This document shows positions 23,493-30,930 of a stretch of DNA of 59,636 nucleotides, one piece after another. Every line of letters starts with the position of its first letter. The stretch's first letter is position 1. Where the stretch lies: positions 1 through 59,636 of IMG/VR virus record IMGVR_UViG_3300031578_000030; one strand, 5' to 3'. Position numbers and translations under genes: made by a program. The stretch comes from a virus. The notes beneath the pieces were generated by a model. That model did no database searches, was not told where the DNA came from, and saw nothing but the letters and a program-made list of their open reading frames with translations.

Positions 23493-24089
23493 TTATGCAA
23501 ATGTCACGTATAAGGTGCATCGCCCCAGTGGCTCGATTCGAGCGGCTGGATCGGGCGTAACGACGTGGAGAGTATCTCGCATTCTCAGCAGACCTGAGCG
23601 AAGAATGGCCATTTTGTCGGTGTACTGGACGACCAGAACAATATCGCCCGTGTTGAGCTGATAGGCACCGACAGGCGAGACTACGCGCGCCGGGCCGAGC
23701 GGGGCTTGACGCCACGGAACACCCGGTTCCTGTGGCTCTTGGTCTACGAGTTCGATTTTGATCTTCATTTCGATCTCCTTTTCCTGTTGGGCCTCCCATT
23801 CCGCGCGCCGGGCACGGATGTAGTCGAGCACGGCCTGGGCGTTGGCGCGGGTGGGCGAGATCCGCCATTGGTCCCATAGTCCGTTGCAGCACCCCTTTTC
23901 TCCGTCCAGAGGACAGGCTTGCCCTGCCGGAGTGCAATTACCGGGACTTAATGCGCAGAACGGACACGAGTCACAAGGCTTGCCGTCCCTGATCGCTTCC
24001 CACCTGGCTACAGTCTGGTCCCACGTTTTCTCGGTGATTTGTGGCTTTGGACCAGCCTTTGAATTTTCCTTCGATAACCAAGCCATCAT
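23493..24089 (-). CDS. Cys-rich zinc protein, possibly two genes in one frame
   Basis: 198 residues. First half has CDSCPFCALSPGNCTPAG, then CPLDGEKGCC and NGLWDQWR, a recurring phage zinc protein. The second half (from MKIKIELVDQE at about residue 108) is a beta-rich segment and has its own AAAAGGAGATC site just before that ATG. So the frame may express a full-length and a short product, or be two genes joined in frame. A 9-bp perfect GC hairpin at 24113-24138 precedes the ribosome-binding site. Confidence 0.65.
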   Translation of the reverse strand: MMAWLSKENSKAGPKPQITEKTWDQTVARWEAIRDGKPCDSCPFCALSPGNCTPAGQACPLDGEKGCCNGLWDQWRISPTRANAQAVLDYIRARRAEWEAQQEKEIEMKIKIELVDQEPQEPGVPWRQAPLGPARVVSPVGAYQLNTGDIVLVVQYTDKMAILRSGLLRMRDTLHVVTPDPAARIEPLGRCTLYVTFA

Positions 24090-24202
24090 GTCCTCCCATC
24101 ATGACCCGACCGGCGCGCCCCGGCGTCTCGGGGCGCGCACCGCGACCATGCGTCGGCCGGGTCGATTCCGTTTGTGCGTTATGCGTCCGTGCCATCGATC
24201 CG

Positions 24203-24643
24203 TTACTCCTCGTCAGAAAGCACGGCGACGACGCCTTGCAGCGCGCCGCTGGTAAACTTCACCACATCGCGTGTCCTACTTTTCGCGGCATAGTGTACAT
24301 CGCCGAGTGCTTCAATGAGCCGGCATGATTCACCCCTGATCCGATATCTGCTGACAATCAGGGGAGCCAATGATGCGATGCCCCTCGGCGAAGCTGGCAC
24401 GTCATACTCAACCGTGCCATCGTGATGCGGCCACGCATGCGTGCAAGTCGGAAAGTTGTGGAAGAGCTGATAGGTCGTTCTGGGGCGCTTGCGACCATCG
24501 TCGGTGTCCGGTTTCGTCGTCGGTTCGCGCACGGCGATTCTGCCATTGGTCGCGTACCGCCAACCATGGAAGACCCAAGGTTTGTCAAGGTCATATCGCT
24601 CAGCTTTTGAGCCGCAGAATGCGAGCAATCGATCCGTTGGCAT
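24203..24643 (-). CDS. Conserved hypothetical protein (146 aa)
   Basis: 146 residues: AERYDLDKPWVFHGWRYATNGRIAVREP near the start resembles a phage family that looks like a sliding-clamp-type domain. Later parts are YDVPASPRGIASLAPL, RIRGESCRLIEALGDVHYAA and a VKFTSGALQGVVAVL strand. ATG 24643 has CGGAGGACG. The frame extends upstream to 24778 with helical sequence, so a longer product is possible. Confidence 0.6.
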   Translation of the reverse strand: MPTDRLLAFCGSKAERYDLDKPWVFHGWRYATNGRIAVREPTTKPDTDDGRKRPRTTYQLFHNFPTCTHAWPHHDGTVEYDVPASPRGIASLAPLIVSRYRIRGESCRLIEALGDVHYAAKSRTRDVVKFTSGALQGVVAVLSDEE

Positions 24644-24796
24644 GTCGTCCTCCGTGTTAAAGAGCCCCCGGGACCGACAGGACGTTCTTTGGTACTCCGC
24701 TACTTGCATAGCCAAGCGTCTCACCGCGTACTGCGCCTTGAGAAGTTGCTTTGCAGATTCGCTGCGTGACGCGAACACGCCGCTGCCGCACGCCTG

Positions 24797-24967
24797 TTAC
24801 ACACCAAATAGGGGTGCAAACCAACCACCCCAGTACAGTAAGCCGTTGGCAATCACGAAACCTATCATGGATGTACCGAAGTTGTGTTTGTACTCTTCGC
24901 CGTGCTTTGCCAACGTTATGCCCAGCCCAAGCATTTGCAGTGCCAGCAAGACCAGAATCGGGAACAT
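24797..24967 (-). CDS. Small membrane protein (56 aa)
   Basis: 56 residues with two predicted membrane helices: FPILVLLALQMLGLGITLA and a second after GTSMIGFVIANGLLYWGG. ATG 24967 follows AAGGAGG. It could be an early membrane protein or an exclusion factor; no sequence motif decides this. Confidence 0.65.
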   Translation of the reverse strand: MFPILVLLALQMLGLGITLAKHGEEYKHNFGTSMIGFVIANGLLYWGGWFAPLFGV

Positions 24968-25377
24968 CTCTATCCTCCTTGGATACAAGAAAAAGGCGTG
25001 CGACGGGCCGGTTCGAGGCATCGCTTCCCGATCCACCCGCGGAATGCTCGGACAATGCCGGCCTAGTCCGCCGCACGTCCAGGTGCCGTATTTCTACGAC
25101 CACTTCATGGTGCACCTCTCTTTCTGGACAGGTACCGCCATTTGGCGGCGATTCCAAACCCAAAAACAGATTTGACAGTGCACGTTGCCATAAAACAGGG
25201 ATTAGTCCAAGGCGTGCGATGACTCCAGTCGGGACTCGAACCCAATCCTCGGCTGCCACGCCGCGTGCTACGGGCCAAACAACACTCCTGGGGCCGTGCA
25301 ATCTTGGGTTGGCTCCCTCATGCAAAGCCACGCCTGTTCGACGCCGCCGCCGCACGCCTGTTGGATTCGTTACCATC
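24968..25377. other. Intergenic region without a supported gene
   Basis: About 410 bp. I see no gene with normal codon character. A tRNA T-arm-like stretch (minus strand, about 25216-25245) has no matching acceptor, D or anticodon arms. The decamer CACGCCTGTT occurs in repeated contexts near 24788, 25328 and 25350. Regulatory function is possible but not shown. Confidence 0.4.
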
Positions 25378-25662
25378 TCAAGTCCGAATTTTGCTGGTGA
25401 CCACATAGGGGCGATTGACCAGCCGGCAGCCGAGATCGGGGCCGGCCGTCAGCCGCAAAACACATCGGGCGCCGTCACGGTCCAATGCTTCGATCCACTC
25501 GCCATCACCGTTCCAGCAGAATCGCTTGAAGGTAAACGGCCCCTTGGCCGTCATGGCAATGCGGCGAGAGCCCTCGTAGTACGGCCCGCCACTGGTACGG
25601 AACCGGTCGCCGGGTCGGAGAATCGACCGCGGGCCGAAGCGGTACTCTAGTTCGACTTGCAT
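25378..25662 (-). CDS. Hypothetical protein (94 aa)
   Basis: 94 residues of mixed beta character: LEYRFGPRSILRPGDRFRTSGG, then AKGPFTFKRFCWNGDGEWIEALDRDG and VLRLTAGPDLGCRLVN. It looks like a small SH3-like or OB-like barrel. ATG at 25662 follows the tRNA terminator region, so a promoter may lie between the terminator and this gene. Confidence 0.65.
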   Translation of the reverse strand: MQVELEYRFGPRSILRPGDRFRTSGGPYYEGSRRIAMTAKGPFTFKRFCWNGDGEWIEALDRDGARCVLRLTAGPDLGCRLVNRPYVVTSKIRT

Positions 25663-25670
25663 ACGTCGCT

Positions 25671-25708
25671 TTCAAAAGAACCGTCCCCCGATGTTGAGCG
25701 GGGGACGG
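25671..25708 (-). terminator. Rho-independent terminator after tRNA
   Basis: Minus-strand stem CCGTCCCCCG / CGGGGGACGG (10 bp) with a short loop, followed by TTCTTTT. It lies just 3' of the tRNA gene and would end tRNA transcription. Confidence 0.8.
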
Positions 25709-25738
25709 TCTCGCGGGGAGGAGCCACCAGGAGAGAAA

Positions 25739-25813
25739 TGGGGGAGGCGGGAATCGAACCCGCAACCTCGGGCTTATGAAGCCCGCGAGCTAACCGTGTT
25801 GCTCCACTCCCCG
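25739..25813 (-). tRNA. tRNA-Met (CAT), initiator-like
   Basis: 75-nt cloverleaf on the minus strand: acceptor CGGGGAG / CTCCCCC, D stem GAGC/GCTC, anticodon arm CGGGC-TTCATAA-GCCCG with anticodon CAT, T arm GCGGG-TTCGATT-CCCGC, discriminator A, no encoded CCA. The first pair is C1 x C72 (mismatch), and the anticodon stem has three consecutive G-C pairs; both are hallmarks of bacterial initiator tRNA. So it is more likely tRNA-fMet than elongator Met or Ile2. It stands alone between two terminators. Confidence 0.88.
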
Positions 25814-25816
25814 TTG

Positions 25817-25855
25817 AAAAAACGGCGGCCCGATCGCTGACTACGATGGACCGCC
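25817..25855 (-). terminator. Rho-independent terminator upstream of tRNA
   Basis: Minus-strand stem of 8 bp (GGCGGTCC with GGGCCGCC, one G-U) with a 16-nt loop followed by six T. It insulates the tRNA from minus-strand transcription arriving from the control region. Confidence 0.75.
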
Positions 25856-25976
25856 GCCCGCCGAATTCGGTTGCTTGACTGGGGGTAGGGGCAGTCCCGC
25901 AACCGATTGTTGGCTTCTGTAGATACCCCAACAGTAACCCTCGCCATAGCATAGCCCTACCCTCCGAGTTGTGTTG

Positions 25977-26186
25977 TCAACTTCCCATGACCAGCTTCCG
26001 CATTGCGGTATCACGATTGATGCGGGCTGGTTTCGCTCGTCTGGCAGCTTCGAGTTTCTTCCAGGTCGTCTTGTTCTCGCGTACCAGTCGGGCGGCTGCC
26101 CGGTAATCTCGTTTGCACAGGCCGCGGCAGTACAGCTCTTTCGCTGGGCAGACAAGACAGTGCTCTTGTTTCCGCTGTTTCCGCAT
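25977..26186 (-). CDS. Small Cys-containing protein (69 aa)
   Basis: 69 residues, basic. CLVCPAKELYCRGLCKRDYRAA forms a short zinc-knuckle, followed by a helix KKLEAARRAKPARI. Similar small proteins accompany planctomycete mobile elements. It is the next gene downstream of the DUF1580-like gene. Confidence 0.6.
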   Translation of the reverse strand: MRKQRKQEHCLVCPAKELYCRGLCKRDYRAAARLVRENKTTWKKLEAARRAKPARINRDTAMRKLVMGS

Positions 26187-26198
26187 CGGTCGTCCGTG

Positions 26199-26495
26199 TC
26201 AGATTCCGTGCCTCGCCGCCAACTGCCGGCGAGCATCCGTGTGATTCCGTTGTGGGGTGATCGCCTCTGCCGCGTTGTTTGCCTCAGTCAACGCCGCGAT
26301 GAAACGATGAATGGCCGCCATACTGGTGAGTCGTCGCCTGCCGAGCCGAACGGTTTCGAGTGTCACGGTCTGGTTGCCGACCAGCACGCCGGAAGTCACC
26401 CAGACGTAGATGGTCTGGTAGCTGACTTTCTTGCCCGGCATCTTGTCGGCAGCGGCTTGTAGGGTCATCAGCGGTTCGGTTCGCGGGTCGATCAT
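26199..26495 (-). CDS. DUF1580-like DNA-binding protein (possible excisionase)
   Basis: 98 residues. LQAAADKMPGKKVSYQTIYVWVTSG followed by VRLGRRRLTSMAAIHRFIAAL matches the DUF1580 pattern, a winged-helix/MerR-like family that I associate almost only with planctomycetes. Such small proteins next to attachment sites often act as excisionase or directionality factor, which fits the attP-like region 430 bp away. Expressed divergently from the gene at 26658 across a repeat-rich control region. Confidence 0.72.
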   Translation of the reverse strand: MIDPRTEPLMTLQAAADKMPGKKVSYQTIYVWVTSGVLVGNQTVTLETVRLGRRRLTSMAAIHRFIAALTEANNAAEAITPQRNHTDARRQLAARHGI

Positions 26496-26645
26496 GCCCT
26501 CATTGTCTCTATTTAGGCTTACTTGTCAATAGATATTTCTAAATAGACATAAGTTGTTGCGACGAAAGAAGTTAGGCAGTTGACGGCAGGCGCCAACGGT
26601 TGACAACGAGCGACAACGGTTGACAATATATATAGGGGCTTGATT
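26496..26645. promoter_or_regulatory. Divergent control region with 20-bp spaced repeats
   Basis: GTTGAC occurs at 26579, 26599 and 26619, an exact 20-bp period; the last two lie in a longer repeat AACGGTTGACAA. TTGACA boxes followed by TATATATA (26626-26634) give a plausible plus-strand promoter. On the other side an imperfect inverted repeat TGTCTCTATTTAG / CTAAATAGACA lies at about 26504-26549, close to the start of the DUF1580-like gene. The layout suggests a repressor-controlled lysis/lysogeny or excision switch. Confidence 0.55.
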
Positions 26646-26657
26646 CCAGGTGCGACC

Positions 26658-26924
26658 ATGGGCCGCCGAGACACAGCCGAAGACCACGATGCAGTGTCAC
26701 TCCGCCGCGTGGCGCGGCGGGTCCGGACCCTCTGCGCTACCGTGGACGAGATCGCTGACACCATGGCCGAAGAAAAAATCGCGAGGGTGACCGTGCGGCA
26801 TCAAGAAGCGGTGAATCGGGCGTTGCGAGACCTCTCTCTCTGGACGCATGCGGCCGAGATGGCCTTGACCCGGGCGCTCCAAGATGCCGGTGCCTTCCGT
26901 GCAGCCAACGATGGGCAGGAGTAG
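26658..26924 (+). CDS. Helical protein of the switch region (88 aa)
   Basis: 88 residues, nearly all helical: DAVSLRRVARRVRTLCATVDEIADTMAEE, VRHQEAVNRALRDLSLWTHAAEMAL. No helix-turn-helix is obvious. ATG 26658 follows AGGTG and a repeat-type promoter. Opposite orientation to the DUF1580-like gene suggests a role in the lysogeny control region, for example as antagonist or repressor; this is inference. Confidence 0.55.
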   Translation: MGRRDTAEDHDAVSLRRVARRVRTLCATVDEIADTMAEEKIARVTVRHQEAVNRALRDLSLWTHAAEMALTRALQDAGAFRAANDGQE

Positions 26925-27217
26925 CGGTACCGATTTTCGCCCGGCGGTACCGATTGGGCCGAAACAGGTGTGGAAAATAAGGACTTGCGCTGAATAACCT
27001 ACCATGACCGCGACCTCTGAAAACGCCGTAACCTCTCGCTCTCAAACGTCTTGGGGCGAACCACTCTGCGATGACCCCAATTTCGACAAGCTAGGGGTCC
27101 CGAGTTCGAGTCTCGGATCGCCCACTTGCAAGTGGCTAAGGGGCAACGACTTAGGGTAAACAGGACAAGCATCATCGGGGCTGTACGGTACCGATTCCAA
27201 AGTGTCCGGTACCGATT
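26925..27217. other. attP: Candidate phage attachment site attP with arm sites
   Basis: Four identical CGGTACCGATT sequences at 26925, 26945, 27186 and 27207 form two pairs (20- and 21-bp spacing) flanking a tRNA-like core. The core (about 27074-27124) contains a T-arm, CCGAG-TTCGAGT-CTCGG, then ATCGCCCA as acceptor 3' strand. A GGGCGA lies at 27054, while the D and anticodon arms are not those of a real tRNA. A core copied from the 3' end of a host tRNA with arm-type direct repeats on both sides is the textbook tyrosine-integrase attP. Confidence 0.68.
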
Positions 27218-27347
27218 CCGCTGTTTGACAATCTAAGATTTGCCACCCGAGGCCACGGCAATGGGCCTCGATTCCCTCGCGGGTCTCGGCCGCGAGGGCG
27301 GGATCGTCAGGGACATCGACGGCGATGCAGAAGAGTATAGTTGTCAC
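27042..27347 (-). CDS. Hypothetical protein overlapping attP core (101 aa)
   Basis: From GTG 27347 (AGGAGG site) the first 60 residues look genuine (TTILFCIAVDVPDDPALAAETREGIEAHC, in parts; LGWQILDCQTAESV). The last 35 residues (VGDPRLELGTPSLSK and on) are the antisense translation of the tRNA-like att core. Integration would therefore change the C-terminus, if the gene is expressed at all in the integrated state. Confidence 0.55.
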   Translation of the reverse strand: MTTILFCIAVDVPDDPALAAETREGIEAHCRGLGWQILDCQTAESVPDTLESVPYSPDDACPVYPKSLPLSHLQVGDPRLELGTPSLSKLGSSQSGSPQDV

Positions 27348-27461
27348 GGCTTGAACCTCCTCAACAGGTTCGGGCCAGCGCCCCGGGGCGTCCGGGCTCC
27401 GGGGCGTGCTTCGTCTCCTCCTCCCGCATCACTGCGGGTGCCGCCGACGTGGCGTTTCGAG

Positions 27462-27653
27462 TTAGTTGTTGTGGAAGTCTTGCCGGAGATCGGCAGGGAC
27501 CATAACCGTAACGACTTGCATCCGAACGCAGACGTAGTGACGATCTCCGTCCTGCTCGGCCCACGCAGATCGGCCGCGATGCCGCAGCTTGAGGACGTAA
27601 CGGTCAGCCTCGTTCGCTGAACAGGTGGCCAGTCGCTTCACTTTGGTTCTCAT
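27462..27653 (-). CDS. Hypothetical basic protein (63 aa)
   Basis: 63 residues: RTKVKRLATCSANEADRYVLKL, then GDRHYVCVRMQVVTVMVPADL. ATG 27653 follows AGGGAG. A stem-loop CCCGCA-TCAC-TGCGGG at 27423-27438 lies in the 100-bp gap downstream, ahead of the next gene. Function unknown. Confidence 0.5.
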   Translation of the reverse strand: MRTKVKRLATCSANEADRYVLKLRHRGRSAWAEQDGDRHYVCVRMQVVTVMVPADLRQDFHNN

Positions 27654-27717
27654 CTCTCGTACTCCCTTGCTTTGCCCCCTGCCGCCGACAGCCCGGTGGC
27701 CCGGCTCACTTCCCGCC

Positions 27718-28071
27718 TCAGCCGGCGGGGTGGGCTAATCCAACCCCATCTTTTTGCCCCATGCAGTGTCGGTTGTGATTTTCCCCGCGGATCTTCAAAC
27801 CACACTTCGGGCACCTTGGCCTTACAGGTGGCGGTTGGCTTCGCTGCTGATCTCTGTACTTCTTTGCCCTCTTCTGTAGATCCTGTCTTTGCCCTTCTGT
27901 GTGAAACTTCTTGTAAGCCTCACACTTACCATCATGAAACGCTGGGCATCCAGTTGTGCACGGGTCGAGGTGTGTTGCTGTCATTAAAGCGTGAAACATT
28001 GGGCGCAGTTGCTCCGTTTCGCATTGGATGCAACTCATGTCTTGCAATCCCTCGAATGTGCCTTTGAGCAT
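27718..28071 (-). CDS. Zinc-finger protein (117 aa)
   Basis: 117 residues. Several Cys pairs: CIQCETEQ, DPCTTGCPAFHDGKCEAYKK, and CPKCGLKIRGENHNRHC, the last a C2HC zinc finger. Between them is a basic QKRAKKYRDQQR helix. It might bind nucleic acid. Start near 28071 after AAAGAGAG; hairpins flank the gene on both sides. Confidence 0.6.
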   Translation of the reverse strand: MLKGTFEGLQDMSCIQCETEQLRPMFHALMTATHLDPCTTGCPAFHDGKCEAYKKFHTEGQRQDLQKRAKKYRDQQRSQPPPVRPRCPKCGLKIRGENHNRHCMGQKDGVGLAHPAG

Positions 28072-28145
28072 CACTTGCTCTCTTTGTGTTTCTGGTTTCC
28101 CGCTTCAGCCCGGCGGAGTGGGTGCCGCCGGAGCGGCTGGGTCAG

Positions 28146-28349
28146 TCATTCTTCCAACGTCCCCACAGCGATCGCCTCTTCGAGGCTCGCCAGTTCCTTT
28201 GCTGCCTCTTCCGCGTCTGTACTCATCTGGCGAATATAATGGATCAGATCCTCTACGCGATCGGCGTTCCATGCTTCAAACGCCCGTATCGAGTTTTCCC
28301 GAATACGCTTGCCCCGTTCGGCCATTCGTCGAAACACCAAGATGTCCAT
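28146..28349 (-). CDS. Helical protein (67 aa)
   Basis: 67 residues, completely helical (RRMAERGKRIRENSIRAFEAW, RQMSTDAEEAAKELASLEEAI). ATG 28349 follows GGGAGAG. Preceded by a repeated junction element containing GGTGGCCCGGCTCACTT, also found at 27694. Function unknown. Confidence 0.55.
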   Translation of the reverse strand: MDILVFRRMAERGKRIRENSIRAFEAWNADRVEDLIHYIRQMSTDAEEAAKELASLEEAIAVGTLEE

Positions 28350-28399
28350 CGTTCTCTCCCTCTGCCCCACTTCGCCACCAGCCCGCCCGGTGGCCCGGC

Positions 28400-28585
28400 T
28401 CACTTGTCCTTTGTCCGTGCGAACAGTTCCTCGATAAAGTCAGCCCACGTCAGGCCGGCCTTGCATCGAGCCGCGTCCATCGCGGCGTAGACCGCCGGCT
28501 TGAACTTCGCGGTCACGACCTCGCTCTTTTTCGACGCGGGCGGGTAGGCTGGCCGGCCGCGACCGCGTTTGGCTTTCTTCGCCAT
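28400..28585 (-). CDS. Basic small DNA-binding-like protein (61 aa)
   Basis: 61 residues. Begins with an AT-hook-like KKAKRGRGRPAYPP, followed by SEVVTAKFKPAVYAAMDAARCKAGLTWADFIEEL, which resembles a ribbon-helix-helix domain. A transcription regulator or nucleoid-like protein is plausible. ATG 28585 follows AGGAGG. Confidence 0.6.
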   Translation of the reverse strand: MAKKAKRGRGRPAYPPASKKSEVVTAKFKPAVYAAMDAARCKAGLTWADFIEELFARTKDK

Positions 28586-28623
28586 ATCATCCTCCTTATT
28601 CAGTGCCAACCAACGCCATAGCC

Positions 28624-29034
28624 TCAGGGCGTGCCCCCAAGCCAAATCACGGCCTCGTCCTGCGAACAGTTCCGTTCTCGGCGAACACGGATCACGTCGG
28701 CTACGGCCGGCACGTGCGAGGGCGCCCGTTCAACCGTGATGCCCCACCCATCCTGGTTGCCCCAGAGCGTCAATAGAAACCGCGAGCCATCGGAAAAATA
28801 CACGTCGTAGGTTTCCTCGCTGCCGAGACTAAACATCGGGTCTGCCCGATGGGCTTCGGTACGATGGGCAGACAGCACGCCGGCCGCAAAATGTTCGATC
28901 ACCTCCTCGGGGACGTGCGCTCCCGTGAATCGCTCGCCGATTGTCCTGAGCATCGAGTCAGCGAGCCTCTGAAATTCAGCAAGATCGTTCTCTTTCCTGC
29001 CCGCCGCCTCGCCTTGCTCTGCTGGGGTCAACAT
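28624..29034 (-). CDS. Hypothetical protein (136 aa)
   Basis: 136 residues: a helical N-terminal half (LAEFQRLADSMLRTIGERF, EEVIEHFAAGVLSAH) and a beta-rich half (TYDVYFSDGSRFLLTLWGNQDGW). ATG 29034 follows CAGGAGAACG. Two GC hairpins (29068-29089 and 29091-29106) stand between the upstream stop and this ribosome-binding site. Confidence 0.6.
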   Translation of the reverse strand: MLTPAEQGEAAGRKENDLAEFQRLADSMLRTIGERFTGAHVPEEVIEHFAAGVLSAHRTEAHRADPMFSLGSEETYDVYFSDGSRFLLTLWGNQDGWGITVERAPSHVPAVADVIRVRRERNCSQDEAVIWLGGTP

Positions 29035-29112
29035 GATTCGTTCTCCTGTTTTCGGTTCCCTCATCAGGCCGCCGGCACCACCCGGCGGCGACGCCCCGAA
29101 GGGCGTTTCGGG

Positions 29113-29625
29113 TTAACCGTCTGCTACCGGTGCCATCGCCGCCTCAACCATCCGGGCTGCCCGCAACTGGCCGGATACTCCCCCGTTGGCAAACAGCCAT
29201 ACGGCGTAGTCTGCCCTGGTTTTCCCCTGCTCTGCATGATACGGGGTCGGGTGCGGCGTGTTTTGTAACCGGTGAGCATCGGCTAGAGCAGCTTTCGCCG
29301 CCGCAATTCGGGCTAGGGCCCTTTCTGTTTTCGCTTTCTTTTGGTCAGCCTTGCACGCCTCGACAAGCCCCGAGTCGTTCACCTTCCGGATGCAGTCGCA
29401 ACCAACATGGAATCGACGGCCCTCCGCGGACTCGACCATAAACATATTGACGATGTAATGTCCGCAGTAGGCACAGGTCCCGCCCGGTTGGGTCGTGACC
29501 TGGCAACCACCCACGCTGCCGATGACACGTTCGCCATGGCTGATTTCCTGGGCTTCGATCCCTACATACCGAAACGGGGCCTTACCCAGGCCGGCCCGTT
29601 CAAACGGGTGCATTGCAGTCGTCAT
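29113..29625 (-). CDS. Zinc-binding hypothetical protein (170 aa)
   Basis: 170 residues. GGTCAYCGHYIVNMFMVES then FHVGCDCIRKV is a zinc site as in other phage proteins of this length; the C-terminal half is a charged coiled coil (KKAKTERALARIAAAKAALADA) followed by YAVWLFANGG. ATG 29625 follows GAGGAG. It is divergent from the integrase, 228 bp apart. Confidence 0.65.
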   Translation of the reverse strand: MTTAMHPFERAGLGKAPFRYVGIEAQEISHGERVIGSVGGCQVTTQPGGTCAYCGHYIVNMFMVESAEGRRFHVGCDCIRKVNDSGLVEACKADQKKAKTERALARIAAAKAALADAHRLQNTPHPTPYHAEQGKTRADYAVWLFANGGVSGQLRAARMVEAAMAPVADG

Positions 29626-29853
29626 CGTCTTGCTCCTCGTAGTTTCAGTTTGCTCTTTCATCTCTCACCTCTGCCCTCATTATACGGTTGCCAACCGGCC
29701 TTGCAATAGGCTAACCCGATAATTCCCCGATTTTCCCCAAAGTTTTTCGCCCCGTCGCCCTAATCCCTTACTGGCTTTGGAGTTACGTCACGAAAAAACT
29801 TTCCCGAAAATCCGAGATTGTCGGGCTGAAACCTCGTGGAAGGAGGCCAGACT

Positions 29854-30930
29854 GTGCGAATCCCCAAGTACCGCCGCCGCAGCTCGGTCGGCGCGGCGGC
29901 CTTCATTGAATACCAGGGCCGCCGGATCAGCCTGCCCGGCCGGGCCGATTCCCCCGAGAGCCTGCGGGCCTACCATGAGTTTTGCCAAGACCTGCTGACC
30001 AAAAAGCCTGCCGACATCCCGCCACCCGGCCGGGTGACTATCGCGGACCTGGCCCTCGCGTACCTGGATCATGCGAGCCGGTACTACCTGCGGGACGGCC
30101 GACCGAGCGATGAATACCATTGCCTCCGGTCGGCCCTCCGGCCAGCGATCCAGCTATACGGCGACCTGCCGGCCGAGCGGTACGGCCCGGCTGAGCTCCG
30201 GGCCACCAGGGACGCGGGGGTCGCATCGGGCTGGTCTCGCGGGTACGCCAACCATCAGGCCCAACGCCTCCGCCGCGTCTGGCGGTGGGGCGTGGCCCAC
30301 GAGCTGGTCCCGCCAGCGTGCCTCCAGGCCCTTGAGGCCGTCGCCCCGTTGCGTCGGGGACGAACAGGGGCTAGGGAACCGGTGCCGGTTGCTCCCGTGC
30401 CAGAATTACACGTGGGGGCCGCGGTAGCCTGTCTGGCCCCTGCCCTGGCCGCGATGGTCCAGATCCAAGCCCTCACCGGTATGCGGTCAGACAACCTCTG
30501 CCGCCTCCGGCTCTGCGACGTCGACCGCTCGGGCCCGGTCTGGCTGTATCGGCCGGCCAGCCACAAGGGGGCCTGGCGGGGGCGAGGTCTGGCCATCCCG
30601 CTCGGACCCCGCGCACAAGAGATACTGTCACCCTGGCTCGACCGCCCGGCCGACGTGTTCTGCTTTTCCCCCCGCGAGGGGGCAGGCAAGGGCCGGGGGC
30701 GGTATGACAGCCGCACCTACCGGCGGGCAGTGGTCCGGGCGTGCCGGCGCGCAGGTATCCCGCCGTGGACGCCGCACAGACTGCGGCATACGGTGGCCAC
30801 GACCGTCCGGGCCAGGTACGGGCTCGAGGCCGCTCAAGTCTACCTGGGGCATGCCCGCGCCGACGTGACGCAGGTGTATGCCGAGCGTGACTTGGCGGCG
30901 GCTTTGCGGATCGCGGCCGAGATGGGATGA
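29854..30930 (+). CDS. int: Tyrosine recombinase / phage integrase
   Basis: 358 residues, starting at GTG 29854 with AAGGAGG upstream. The N-terminal VRIPKYRRRSSVGAAAFIEY is a start I associate with planctomycete integrases. There is a core-binding helical domain and a catalytic domain with TGMRSDNLCRLRL (Arg I), HRLRH (His308, Arg311), LGHARADVTQVYAE (His333, nucleophile Tyr342). All catalytic residues are present. It should act on the candidate attP 2.7 kb to the left. Confidence 0.92.
   Translation: MRIPKYRRRSSVGAAAFIEYQGRRISLPGRADSPESLRAYHEFCQDLLTKKPADIPPPGRVTIADLALAYLDHASRYYLRDGRPSDEYHCLRSALRPAIQLYGDLPAERYGPAELRATRDAGVASGWSRGYANHQAQRLRRVWRWGVAHELVPPACLQALEAVAPLRRGRTGAREPVPVAPVPELHVGAAVACLAPALAAMVQIQALTGMRSDNLCRLRLCDVDRSGPVWLYRPASHKGAWRGRGLAIPLGPRAQEILSPWLDRPADVFCFSPREGAGKGRGRYDSRTYRRAVVRACRRAGIPPWTPHRLRHTVATTVRARYGLEAAQVYLGHARADVTQVYAERDLAAALRIAAEMG

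Noticed and set aside
25200-25300. Second tRNA on the minus strand
   Set aside because: A good T-arm (GGG-TTCGAGT-CCC context) is present, but no matching acceptor 5' strand, D arm or anticodon arm could be folded.
24657-25406. Minus-strand frame of 249 codons
   Set aside because: It covers the small membrane protein gene in another frame and a non-coding stretch; composition is not protein-like.
27050-27125. Complete tRNA gene at the attP core
   Set aside because: The acceptor and T-arm fit, but the D-arm and a normal 7-nt anticodon loop are missing, so it is better explained as an att core copied from a tRNA 3' end.
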